This document shows, piece after piece, positions 8,409 to 15,876 of a stretch of DNA of 32,758 nucleotides. How positions within the stretch are numbered: the first letter of the stretch is position 1; every line of letters begins with the position of its first letter. The notes under the pieces were generated by a model. The model worked only from the letters and a program-made list of their open reading frames with translations, searched no databases and had not been told where the DNA came from. Source of the stretch: Xanthobacteraceae bacterium (GTDB taxonomy: Bacteria > Pseudomonadota > Alphaproteobacteria > Rhizobiales > Xanthobacteraceae); NCBI GenBank assembly GCA_022841625.1, contig JALHRD010000043.1, positions 1 to 32,758 on the forward strand. The letters run 5' to 3'. Made by a program: the position numbers and the translations under genes.

Positions 8409-8666
8409 ATGACTAAGTCTCTCCATGAAGCAAAATACAAAGCGATCATCTCTCGTATCATCGATGAGCGAGAGCGAGTGGGCGTGAGTCAGGAGGTGTT
8501 AGCCTCTCGTCTTGGAACGACCCAATCCGCGATTAGTAAAATTGAACGCCTCGAGCGCCGCTTGGACGTATCGGAGTACATCACTCTGTGCGAGGCGCTA
8601 GGAATATCTCCGTCCGATGTTTTAAGGGACTTTGAGCGTTCGAAGCGGCGCGGGATCAAGTCATGA
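8409..8666 (+). CDS. HTH (XRE/Cro-like) controller protein of the RM system
   Basis: This 85-residue protein is one Cro/XRE helix-turn-helix domain. VSQEVLASRLGTTQSAISKIE covers the two DNA-binding helices, followed by LCEALGISPSDVL. Size, fold and position (directly upstream of and overlapping a nuclease gene) match C proteins that time restriction gene expression after entry into a new host. The stop overlaps the nuclease start by 4 bp (ATGA), so both are read from one message. There is no strong Shine-Dalgarno before the ATG, and C-protein messages are often leaderless or nearly so. GC content falls below that of the surrounding genes from here on, which suggests transfer. A plain phage-like repressor is the alternative. 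Confidence 0.8.
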   Translation: MTKSLHEAKYKAIISRIIDERERVGVSQEVLASRLGTTQSAISKIERLERRLDVSEYITLCEALGISPSDVLRDFERSKRRGIKS

Positions 8667-9829
8667 CTTTCGCTGCTGACATTCGTGAACAGCTGGAAAC
8701 TGAGGAACGGCGCACCGTAGGCTCCTCTTTCGGCGGAGCGGCAGCGAGCGCGGGCAGTTTTTCCGTCCCGCGTATAAGAGACTGGATACTTGCGAACTAT
8801 CCAGCGGCTAAAGCCGCCCGCGAGACCGCTGCTGTAACCATTGCGCGTCTTGCGGAAGTCGTCCCACCGGGACGAAGCCTCCACGCGATCATTGCAAGTG
8901 CAATTCGAACCGCCTTCCTTATCGAGCTTACTGACCTGAAGGTCGGCTCAACAAGGATGAAGACGCGCTGGCTACCAGGTAGTATTTTAATGCCACAAGC
9001 TGACAGCTATGAACCCACGCAAGGCGTCTTTCAACCTGGCAACGATCCAAGAGCGGCTACATTCGACAACTGCTATGCTGTCTTTGAGCGTGTTCTCGCT
9101 CTGACGCTAGAGAAAATTGCCAACGATCCGGCTGCAATGTTAGCGTTACAGACATTGCAGACTAACACTCGTGTTCCTTACGAATTTCCGGTTGGCTATC
9201 GTGATCCGTCTGGCACTTCTATACACACTGGCGCGAATCTAGAATGGCTCGACAATACCGATCTTCAGTGGCTCGTTCGATCTCGTCCTATTCTTCGCGC
9301 ATACACAGGGCAACACGCTGAAGCTCTCGCCAGAATTGTGGCCACGAAGTTCGAAGTGAAGGTCTATAAGACAGACCGCGCGCTCACAGGAAAAGATAAG
9401 ACCAACCGGGCGAAACGGTGGGAAGTGCTCTATGGCGACTTTCAGTTTGCTACTCTTCCAGAGTGCTGGTCAGTTGAGCGTCGGTTGACTGAGGCGTTAG
9501 CGTTTTTCGCCAACTTTCCCGCTGAACTACGAACTTCGCTGGCGGCGGATGGCTTGATCCCCGTTGATGCACCAACGACTTGCTGCCCCATCACTTTAGC
9601 TCCACTCGATTTTCTGTTTTTCGCTGCTGCGATCCTTCAGGCAACGCATGGTCGTTCCGACTATCAAGTGGGCCACCTCACTCCGCTCAAGCGAGGGGGG
9701 AAACATAACGGCCCGAACGTCACGTGGCAGTCTGCAGACGGCAATCGTATCCAAGGTGATCTAACTTTAGATGAGACAATTGCATTGCTCGCTGGAATCG
9801 AGCAGCGACGATCCCAACTTTCCCGTTAG
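8663..9829 (+). CDS. Putative type II restriction endonuclease with C-terminal HNH domain
   Basis: This 388-residue protein has an HNH-like (beta-beta-alpha-metal) nuclease motif at its C-terminus. It shows CCPITLAPLDF at 307-317, then GHLTPLKRGGKHNGPNV with H338 and N352, and GNRIQGDL with N361; H338, N352 and N361 are the likely metal-binding or catalytic set. The first 300 residues match nothing I recognise and probably hold the DNA-recognition domain. It is cotranscribed with the controller gene and ends tail-to-tail with the methylase gene (4-bp overlap), so it is the natural restriction partner. Codon use and GC content differ from the chromosomal neighbours. Assignment as a restriction enzyme rests on the motif plus this context. 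Confidence 0.75.
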   Translation: MTFAADIREQLETEERRTVGSSFGGAAASAGSFSVPRIRDWILANYPAAKAARETAAVTIARLAEVVPPGRSLHAIIASAIRTAFLIELTDLKVGSTRMKTRWLPGSILMPQADSYEPTQGVFQPGNDPRAATFDNCYAVFERVLALTLEKIANDPAAMLALQTLQTNTRVPYEFPVGYRDPSGTSIHTGANLEWLDNTDLQWLVRSRPILRAYTGQHAEALARIVATKFEVKVYKTDRALTGKDKTNRAKRWEVLYGDFQFATLPECWSVERRLTEALAFFANFPAELRTSLAADGLIPVDAPTTCCPITLAPLDFLFFAAAILQATHGRSDYQVGHLTPLKRGGKHNGPNVTWQSADGNRIQGDLTLDETIALLAGIEQRRSQLSR

Positions 9830-11835
9830 CCACGCTTGCGACGCGGCATGGTTGCCTTCCGTTGCGGCGTCCCAGCAATCTCACTGGCTTCGCGCGACAG
9901 TTGTCGAGCTTTCAGCCTCATATCTATCGATTGCTCAACAAGGCCCGAAATTTTATCTCGGAGCTTTCGATCATGCGGGATCGGCAACAGCAACTCTCGA
10001 ATGCGATCGCCAAGTGAGTCAATGATATCCTGAGTAAAACGCTTTGCCCGAATTTGCCTCTGGACAATAGGGCAAGTTAGCAACGCCAAAAGAAGAAATG
10101 GAGTAACGCCATGCTTGTTATCATTCACACGGATTTTATAGATGTGACTCTGATACAATATTTTCTCCTCGCCCGGCATAACTATAGCGCACGTTCCGAT
10201 TAAGTATGTGCCATCGCGCACCATGAAGATGTCATGTGGTTGCACATCTTGTTTTCGTCTAAATTTCTGGTACGTCGCATCGTCTACGGCGTGCTTAGCA
10301 TCGAGCTTAACTTCCCAGTTACTAAGGTCGGACGTGCGGATGAATGGCACATCGCCTGTTCCATAGCTGAGCTTTCCTAGTTCATCGCCACTTGTAAGCT
10401 CCAATGTGCCGTCATCAAGTAACGTCTGAAATGCAACCACCTCATAGTCGTCCCCTAGTTCCTCCAATTCCAGTTCAGTGTCCTTGTCATAGTAGTGTGG
10501 ACAAAGAATTGAATCTCTAACTTTATCGGGAGGAAGCGAAAAGCCCAGGTGCGATTCCTTCGCAAGGCGTTTCTTTTTCCAGGCGGAAAAATTATCTCGT
10601 ATTGCAGGAATGTCATTGAACGGAATTGCCTTTGCGCGAGAATCGAAACCGCACCACTCAGCCTCCGCCATGAATATGGGGCGTTTGGCTAGGCCCGGCT
10701 TGCGCTTCTCAGCAACGAGCAAACAAGTTTTTGTGTGTGTGCCGCCCTTCCCAGAAGTTTTGAATAATTCATCAGGCATTCCCACCACGGCGTGAATATC
10801 AGTGTGCTCAAGCAAATACTGATTTACAAACCGGTAGCCGCGCCCAGAGAGCAAGCTCTCCGGCACAACGATGCCAAGGCGACCGCCAATGCGTAGTAGT
10901 TTTAGGCAGCGCTCGATAAACAGAACCTGTGGCGGCACTTGTGTCCGAATTTCGTTAGTAGGCTCCCACCGACCTACACGCTCTTCTTGGGTCCAGCGTC
11001 GTGCAAATTGGAAGTCGCGAAGGGTGTCCTCGGAAGCAGATACGATCTTGACGCCAAAAGGGGGATTAGCGAACACAACATCGAACGACCCATCCGGTAC
11101 CGAGTCAACCGGGCGGTTCTTGGCGTCGCGCATTGCCAGACTATCGGCACAAATAACATTCGGCTCCCCCGCCGACAGCAATGCGACATGTAGCTTAGCT
11201 AGTCGCGCTAGGTACGCGTCTTTGTCTGTACCCCACAACCGACCAGCCGCCGCCGGTAGGGCTTTCGCGCCTACGCCAACCTTAATATGGTGACGAATCA
11301 CAGAGGCTAGAAATCCGCCCGCCCCGCATGCGGGATCGATCACGCGCTCTTCTGGCGTAGGCGCTACCATATCCACGAGAAGATCTGTTACCCCGCGCGG
11401 AGTGAAAAACTGCCCGGCCTTTCCGCGAGCTTCGGAACTTGTGAAAACTTCGAACGCATCACCAATTGGGTCGGCATCTGAGTGCACCATCGGGAAATTG
11501 CACGTAGTGAGAACGTAATAAATATCTCTTTGTCCGAGAATTATTTCTTCGTCGCGATCGAATAGATCGGGGAAGTCAGACTTAATCGACGAAAATATAG
11601 ACTTTATGCTTTTGACTAAAGCAACCCCGTCAACGCTTGACGGAGGCTTAGCTTTTCCAACCTCAACGTATAACTTGCAAAAAAGAAGTTTGATAATTTC
11701 ATTCAGAAGATCGTCATCGTTGGTGGCTCCGATGAACTGGCCAGCAAGAAAGTTACGGATCGCGACGAAAGCGCTTTTAGCGCTCGTATGTCCGAGTGGC
11801 AGTACATTTTGCAGCTTGCTGCGCGTCATCTTCAT
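9826..11835 (-). CDS. N6-adenine DNA methyltransferase fused to a target-recognition domain
   Basis: This 669-residue protein resembles type I HsdM in its first two thirds: a helical N-terminal domain, then GQFFTPRGVTDLLV, SAM-binding motif I VIDPACGAGGFL, and catalytic motif IV NPPFG. The last roughly 200 residues look like one HsdS-type recognition domain, with DVPFIRTSDLSNWEV and a helical end. Methylase and specificity are therefore one chain, as in some type IIG/IIH enzymes. It would methylate adenine in the host's own sites and so protect them from the adjacent HNH nuclease. It is transcribed toward the nuclease gene from its own promoter region upstream of 11835. GC content is low compared with the chromosome. 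Confidence 0.88.
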   Translation of the reverse strand: MKMTRSKLQNVLPLGHTSAKSAFVAIRNFLAGQFIGATNDDDLLNEIIKLLFCKLYVEVGKAKPPSSVDGVALVKSIKSIFSSIKSDFPDLFDRDEEIILGQRDIYYVLTTCNFPMVHSDADPIGDAFEVFTSSEARGKAGQFFTPRGVTDLLVDMVAPTPEERVIDPACGAGGFLASVIRHHIKVGVGAKALPAAAGRLWGTDKDAYLARLAKLHVALLSAGEPNVICADSLAMRDAKNRPVDSVPDGSFDVVFANPPFGVKIVSASEDTLRDFQFARRWTQEERVGRWEPTNEIRTQVPPQVLFIERCLKLLRIGGRLGIVVPESLLSGRGYRFVNQYLLEHTDIHAVVGMPDELFKTSGKGGTHTKTCLLVAEKRKPGLAKRPIFMAEAEWCGFDSRAKAIPFNDIPAIRDNFSAWKKKRLAKESHLGFSLPPDKVRDSILCPHYYDKDTELELEELGDDYEVVAFQTLLDDGTLELTSGDELGKLSYGTGDVPFIRTSDLSNWEVKLDAKHAVDDATYQKFRRKQDVQPHDIFMVRDGTYLIGTCAIVMPGEEKILYQSHIYKIRVNDNKHGVTPFLLLALLTCPIVQRQIRAKRFTQDIIDSLGDRIRELLLPIPHDRKLRDKISGLVEQSIDMRLKARQLSREASEIAGTPQRKATMPRRKRG

Positions 11836-12200
11836 TTCTGTGACCCCGCCGATTCGAAGTCAACCATAAACTGTTGAGCACATCTACTCAAACATAACCT
11901 GTCGGAATGGGCTGGTGCGGGTGTTGATATTAGGTGGTCTCGATTGTCTGAACAGATTTTCCGCGTCGATAAGTGGAATCTCTGTCGTGGCTGGGCTGCC
12001 AAGCGGAGTGGCGGCGGGCTGAAGTAGGCTTGATCAGACGTGCTGCCGTCAGGCCTTGAATGTGGAGCTGCTCTAACACCTCAAAGCCGGACCATTTTTA
12101 AGTAGAGTTTTCCTCCACCTGCGCTGAGATCCGTTTTTTCGCGGCAATCGCGCGGTTCCGCTCCGCGCGCGCAGCGCCGTCGCCACACACGCCATCGCCA
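11836..12200. other. Gene-free stretch at the right edge of the RM island
   Basis: About 365 bp without a recognisable gene. A short open frame on the minus strand (11884-12033, 49 codons) ends in FRQVMFE but has no start codon I trust and matches no family I know. It may be the tail of a lost transposase. A weak inverted pair TTGAG/CTCAA lies close upstream of the methylase gene. GC content rises back to the chromosomal level from about 12130. Confidence 0.4.
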
Positions 12201-12280
12201 GAAAATCGGTTACGGTGACAGAAAATCGGTTACGGTGCACGGTTACGGTGCACGGTTACACGTTACGGTGACAGTACACT
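12201..12280. repeat. Short tandem repeats of GGTTACGGTG next to the RAYT gene
   Basis: Two 20-bp units, GAAAATCGGTTACGGTGACA (12201-12220) and a copy ending GCAC (12221-12240), are followed by shortened copies. The core GGTTACGGTG occurs at 12208-12217, 12228-12237 and 12241-12250, with partial or variant copies at 12254-12260 and 12261-12270. The array lies beyond the 3' end of the transposase gene, and its last unit runs into the left inverted end of that element. It may be a family of sites recognised or produced by the transposase, or simple replication slippage. Confidence 0.7.
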
Positions 12281-13074
12281 AAATAGGTTGGCCGACCGCG
12301 CATGATGCCGAACCGAATACGGCGCCGTGCCCTCACGCGGATTAGGATCCCCTTCATTTCGCCGCCCGGCCCGGTTTCGGTCCGCGCTTTTGCGGTCGCA
12401 GGCAACGCCGGGTGGCACGTTCGGCGCGCGCGAGAAAGCGGCTGTCGCCCAGCGGCCGGCCGATGCTCTGGGCCGCGCGCAGACGATCGAACAGTTCTGC
12501 CGGCGGCGCGGCGGCGATCAGGTCGGCGAAGCGCGGCCAGCGTTCCCGGATTGGCGCGAGCGCGGTCAGCCCGTCGTCTCGGCCGCGCAGATGCGCGCGC
12601 GTGCTTGACCAGCGCCAGTCCTGCGCGCGCTTGACCAACCGCGCCCGCACCGGATTGAGCGACACATAGGCCAGCGCAGCGGCCAGATGCGCCTCGTCCA
12701 TGGCGACCGCGCCAAACCGGCCCTGCCAGAAATGGCCGGTGCGCTTGCGCCGCGCATGAATGATGCCGGCATAGCGACGGTGCAGCGGCGCCAGCGCACG
12801 GCGCAGGCCGTCGGCATCGGACGGCACCAGAATGAGATGCACGTGGTTGGGCATCAGGCACCACGCCCACACCGCCACATCCGCGGCGCGGCAGTGCTCG
12901 GCAAGCAGATCGCGGTACAGCGCGTAATCGGCCTCGCCAAAAAATGTGCGGGCACGACCGTTACCCCGCTGGGTGACGTGGTGCGGGTGACCGGGAATGA
13001 CGACGCGGGCGAGACGAGCCATATTGCATGATGGATGCAGGCGGCGATGCGTGTCAATTGAGTGCACTGTCACT
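12267..13074 (-). mobile_element. RAYT transposon-like unit with imperfect inverted ends
   Basis: The 14-mer GGTGACAGTACACT (12267-12280) and AGTGCACTGTCACT (13061-13074) are inverted copies with 12 of 14 matches. They bracket the tyrosine transposase gene. The right end lies 17 bp from the stop codon of the neighbouring PIN toxin gene. RAYTs normally act on palindromic REP sequences rather than on terminal inverted repeats, so these ends could be remnants of such palindromes. The boundaries are my inference. Confidence 0.45.
12354..13022 (-). CDS. REP-associated tyrosine transposase (RAYT, IS200-like Y1 family)
   Basis: This 222-residue HUH-type single-strand transposase starts MARLARVVIPGHPHHVTQRGN, the RAYT N-terminal signature. 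It has the HUH metal motif in WCLMPNHVHLILVP (H60 and H62). HRRYAGIIHARRKRTGHFWQGRF follows and contains a candidate catalytic Tyr (Y84), then LAYVSLNPVRARLV and WRWSS. RAYTs are domesticated IS200-like enzymes that mobilise small palindromic repeats as single-stranded DNA. The ATG at 13022 is chosen because it begins the family motif; no good Shine-Dalgarno is seen, and a frame extension to 13073 would run into the right inverted end. The C-terminus is Arg/Lys-rich. Confidence 0.88.
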   Translation of the reverse strand: MARLARVVIPGHPHHVTQRGNGRARTFFGEADYALYRDLLAEHCRAADVAVWAWCLMPNHVHLILVPSDADGLRRALAPLHRRYAGIIHARRKRTGHFWQGRFGAVAMDEAHLAAALAYVSLNPVRARLVKRAQDWRWSSTRAHLRGRDDGLTALAPIRERWPRFADLIAAAPPAELFDRLRAAQSIGRPLGDSRFLARAERATRRCLRPQKRGPKPGRAAK

Positions 13075-13091
13075 GTAATAGTGTAATTGCG

Positions 13092-13604
13092 TCACCGTCC
13101 GCGATCGATCAAGGCCTTTGTTATTCCTTCGATGCGAGCCGGTGAACGAATGGGGATCGCCATCCCACCCGCATGCAATGTGCTCGACCATGGATCGAAA
13201 GCAGGCACTCCGGCTGCAACGAACTCGCCGACGTCCCGCGTCACCACAATCAAATCCTCCAAAGCGGCGATCGCGGCGATGAACAGATCAGGCTGGCCGA
13301 AAGTGCGGCCGCGGCGCTGCCCCTCGACCACCAGCGTCTTCCAACGCACCACGACGTCCTCGGTAATGGCCAGCACGCGTCCGGCGAATAGCGGCCGCAG
13401 TGTTCGATCGAGCCAAAGGCGAATGTCGGCGCGGCGACCAGGGTCTTCCAGTTGTTCGATACCAAACACAATCTCGCCAAAGGTCACTTCGGTGGTGAAC
13501 AACAGGTCGCCGGGTTGGGCGACAACAAACTCGGCGACCTTGGCACTGGGTCTCGGCTTACGCAGCTCCGACAGAATGTTGGTGTCGAGCAGCCAGCCCC
13601 TCAC
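13092..13604 (-). CDS. VapC-type PIN-domain toxin
   Basis: This 170-residue PIN-domain ribonuclease begins MRGWLLDTNILSELRK. The four acidic active-site residues are visible: D7, E44 (TFGEIVFGIE), D106 (QPDLFIAAIA) and D124 (VTRDVGEF). Such toxins cleave tRNA or rRNA when their antitoxin is degraded. The GTG start overlaps the antitoxin stop by 4 bp (GTGA), the classic coupling of a type II pair. The C-terminal 25-30 residues, past the PIN core, are longer than usual (FitB-like length). The RAYT element lies directly beyond its 3' end. Confidence 0.88.
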   Translation of the reverse strand: MRGWLLDTNILSELRKPRPSAKVAEFVVAQPGDLLFTTEVTFGEIVFGIEQLEDPGRRADIRLWLDRTLRPLFAGRVLAITEDVVVRWKTLVVEGQRRGRTFGQPDLFIAAIAALEDLIVVTRDVGEFVAAGVPAFDPWSSTLHAGGMAIPIRSPARIEGITKALIDRGR

Positions 13605-13894
13605 AGCTCCACGTCCCTGACCGGCGATTTAATCGTCACCCGCTCCATATTCACGTCGGTTAGCGGCGACGACGCCAGCGCCGAAACAATGTCCCGACCG
13701 GTGATGGGACGCTGCATGCGATCGAATTCATCGGCCCGAACCACCACGACAGCGTCCCGGCCGTGCAAAGTCACCCGCTGCGGACCGCGTTGCTGGGCGC
13801 ATCGCACCACCTCGCTCAATCGGGCCTTGGCATCCTGCAGGCGCCAGCGGTTGCCTTTCCGCGCATCGCCGCCGATTTTCGATCGCTTCTTCAA
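13601..13894 (-). CDS. Phd/YefM-type antitoxin of the VapC pair
   Basis: This 97-residue antitoxin has a core, WRLQDAKARLSEVVRCAQQRGPQRVTLHGRDAVVVV, that is the Phd/YefM DNA-binding fold. The C-terminal tail (DIVSALASSPL and onward) would wrap the toxin. The only in-frame start before the core is a TTG at 13894, preceded by GGGGTG; no in-frame ATG exists, so start and expression level are uncertain. A different frame begins with ATG close upstream (MVTVTSNKRGALIEEAIENRR), so an old frameshift in the N-terminal region is possible. The near-palindrome GTCACGGTGAC at 13918-13928 could be the autoregulatory operator. Confidence 0.78.
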   Translation of the reverse strand: MKKRSKIGGDARKGNRWRLQDAKARLSEVVRCAQQRGPQRVTLHGRDAVVVVRADEFDRMQRPITGRDIVSALASSPLTDVNMERVTIKSPVRDVEL

Positions 13895-13985
13895 TTAAAG
13901 CACCCCGTTTATTACTAGTCACGGTGACCATTTTACAGCATAAGTTCCACATATTTCAATAGAATTAATTCAACCCTAGCGCGTA

Positions 13986-14127
13986 GGGCGCAATAAGCGC
14001 AGCGCATTGCGCCGTCTCGCTGGTTCACATCGAACCGAGAGAGACTTGGCTTTGCGAAGAGCGATTACCCCGACCGCCTTTGGCCGCCGATTGCAAAGTG
14101 GCGCAATGCGCTGCGCTTATTGCGCCC
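13986..14127. repeat. Perfect 28-bp inverted repeat with 86-bp spacer
   Basis: The sequence at 13986-14013 (starting GGGCGCAATAAGCGCAGCG) is repeated as an exact reverse complement at 14100-14127. Each arm is itself nearly palindromic (GCGCAAT...ATTGCGC). The spacer (14014-14099) shows no gene. This is a common kind of interspersed palindrome in alphaproteobacteria, placed here between the toxin-antitoxin promoter and the 3' end of an acyl-CoA dehydrogenase gene. It could fold into a long stem in RNA. Confidence 0.85.
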
Positions 14128-14188
14128 CACTTGCTGCCGAAGCTTGTCGACAGCCGGCGCGTAGTCGGAATGGGGAGGGTGCAACCGC

Positions 14189-15415
14189 CTATTCCGGTCC
14201 GGCATATTTGCCCGCCGTGTCCGGGAACATCGCCTTGACGATCTTGAAGCGCGAGATGTCGGTGGTGCCGTCCATATGCGGGAAGATCGCGGCGTCGCGG
14301 AACAGCTTCTCCACGCCGAAATCGAGCATCATGCCGTTGCCGCCATGCAGCTCGACCGCATGGGTCGCGACTTTGAGGATTTCCTCCGAGGCGAACAGCT
14401 TGGCCATGTTGCAGAGCGCGTCGGCGGTCCCCGCCTTGGCGTCGACCGCCGCCGCCGCGCGTTCGAGCAGCGCGCGGGTCGCTTCGATCCGCGTCGCCAT
14501 GTCGGCAAGCCGCAGCGCCACCGCCTGATGCTTGATCAGGATGCGGCCGCCCTGCACGTAGTTCTGCACATAATTCGCGGTCAGCTCAAACGCGCGCACG
14601 CCGACGCCGAGATTCTTGGCGGCCTGGATGATCTTGCCGGGCTGGAAATAGACCCCGGCCCGGCCGAGCGCGTCGTTTTCGGCCAGCAGATGATCCTCCG
14701 GCACCCGCATGTCCTCGAACACCAGTTCGCCGTTGTTCATGAAGCGGCAGCCGAGCGTTTCGTTGCAGCGCGCGATGGTGAGCCCCGGGGTATCGCGCGG
14801 CACCAGGAATGACGACGTGCCCTGCAGCATGCCGACCTTCGGATTGGTGTTGGCATAGACCACAAACAAGCCGGCGTCATAGCCGTTGGAGATGAATTGC
14901 TTGCGGCCGTTGATCACCCAATGCTTGCCGTCCTTGACGGCGCGGGTTTGCATCGCGGCTTCCGGCACGTTGTAAGGCAGCCAGCGGTCGGACGCGCCGC
15001 GCGGCTCGGTCAGGCAATGCGCCAGCAGGAATTGCGGGTCGTCGACAATGCGCGGAAACCAGCGCTCCTGCAGATGGCGCGGCGCCAGGTTGCGCAACAG
15101 CACCGACACCTTCCAGATCTGCACCAGCTTGTCGGCCAGCCCGGAATCGCCGCGCGCGATCTCCTCGGCGATGATGGCGAAGGTCTGGGTCTCGGTTGCC
15201 TTGTCGAGTTCGACTCCGCCGAACGCTTCCGGCACCCCGAGCGCGCGGATGCCGACTTTGTTCGCGCCCTCCAGAATTTCCGGCGGCAGCCGCGCCTCCG
15301 GCCGCATGTCCCATTCGCGCTGCCAATTGCCGCGAATGAACGGGATGACGACATCGTCGACGAAATCGCGGCAGCTCTGCCGCATCAGGCGTTGTTCCTC
15401 CGACAGTTCCGTCAT
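14189..15415 (-). CDS. Acyl-CoA dehydrogenase family protein with Asp at the catalytic-base position
   Basis: This is a 408-residue FAD-dependent acyl-CoA dehydrogenase. The N-terminal helical domain includes GVPEAFGGVELD, the middle beta domain has HCLTEPRGASD and WVINGRKQFISNG, and the C-terminal helices contain ELHGGNGMMLDFGVEKLFRD. Where most members have YEGT (the Glu that removes the alpha proton), this one has HMDGTTDISR with D382. Asp bases are known in some members of the family, such as cyclohexane-type carboxyl-CoA dehydrogenases, so activity is possible but the substrate class is open. The ATG at 15415 has GAGGAG 6-7 nt upstream and is preferred over 15445. No other fatty-acid gene adjoins it. 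Confidence 0.85.
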   Translation of the reverse strand: MTELSEEQRLMRQSCRDFVDDVVIPFIRGNWQREWDMRPEARLPPEILEGANKVGIRALGVPEAFGGVELDKATETQTFAIIAEEIARGDSGLADKLVQIWKVSVLLRNLAPRHLQERWFPRIVDDPQFLLAHCLTEPRGASDRWLPYNVPEAAMQTRAVKDGKHWVINGRKQFISNGYDAGLFVVYANTNPKVGMLQGTSSFLVPRDTPGLTIARCNETLGCRFMNNGELVFEDMRVPEDHLLAENDALGRAGVYFQPGKIIQAAKNLGVGVRAFELTANYVQNYVQGGRILIKHQAVALRLADMATRIEATRALLERAAAAVDAKAGTADALCNMAKLFASEEILKVATHAVELHGGNGMMLDFGVEKLFRDAAIFPHMDGTTDISRFKIVKAMFPDTAGKYAGPE

Positions 15416-15494
15416 GGCGATCTCCTCGTTCGAGCAGCCGTCCAATCCGGACTCTGCATCGCATATCAGTCTTGTATCACGACCTGACGTCGAT

Positions 15495-15539
15495 CCTCAT
15501 GGTGAGGAGCCGCCGCGGGCGGCGTCTCGAACCACGAGG
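15495..15539. repeat. Palindromic element (CCTCATGGT...ACCACGAGG)
   Basis: CCTCATGGT at the left pairs with ACCACGAGG at the right with one mismatch, and an inner GCCGCC/GGCGGC stem continues the hairpin. Elements of this form are frequent between genes of Bradyrhizobium-like bacteria. Further small hairpins follow downstream (GGGTGC-TGC-GCACCC and CCTCAG-G-CTGAGG, about 15581-15615). No gene is supported in 15416-15876. Confidence 0.65.
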
Positions 15540-15745
15540 CCCCGAACCGCTAAAACTCCGGGCCGCCCTCGGCTTCGAGACGGGTGCTGCGCACCCTCCT
15601 CAGGCTGAGGGCGGAGAGCGGGCGGAGAAGACCACGGAGCGGATGCCAAACCGGGCCGAATCGCGTATTCGCCGGGTCTATCGACGAGGCGGCCGGGGCG
15701 GCGGGAGCATGTTTCGTGCAAGGCGATCCGCGTCTCGCTTCCGCT

Positions 15746-15798
15746 CATTCCCGCGCATCGCCCATCGAAGACGGGCGTGAACGCCCTGATGCCGGGAA
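15746..15798. repeat. Second copy of the ACGCCCGTCTTCGA hairpin block
   Basis: Read on the minus strand, this block contains GGCATCAGGGCGTT, ACGCCCGTCTTCGA and GGGC, closely matching the internal part of the element at 7617-7660 with a few substitutions. It also carries a TTCCGCTCATTCCCGCG edge (about 15740-15756), shared with the repeats at 22612 and 30655. It is therefore a composite of two repeat families in the region upstream of the MscS gene. Confidence 0.65.
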
Positions 15799-15876
15799 GC
15801 CAGCGGCGGCTCGCTCTGGACGAGCGGATATCAAATACCGACTCCACCTGATCGAAACATGCGCTAGAAAGGCACC

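Noticed and set aside
8258-12110. TCAAAGC-GGG-type words at 8265 and 12085 as direct repeats bounding the RM island
   Set aside because: The match is only about 10 bases with differences, too short to call an attachment site.
12201-12280. Possible CRISPR array
   Set aside because: Units are 20 bp or shorter, directly abutting without unique spacers, and there are no cas genes.
15472-15780. Small open frames in the repeat-rich region before the MscS gene
   Set aside because: They translate repeat DNA, lack ribosome sites, and share peptides only because the repeats are shared.
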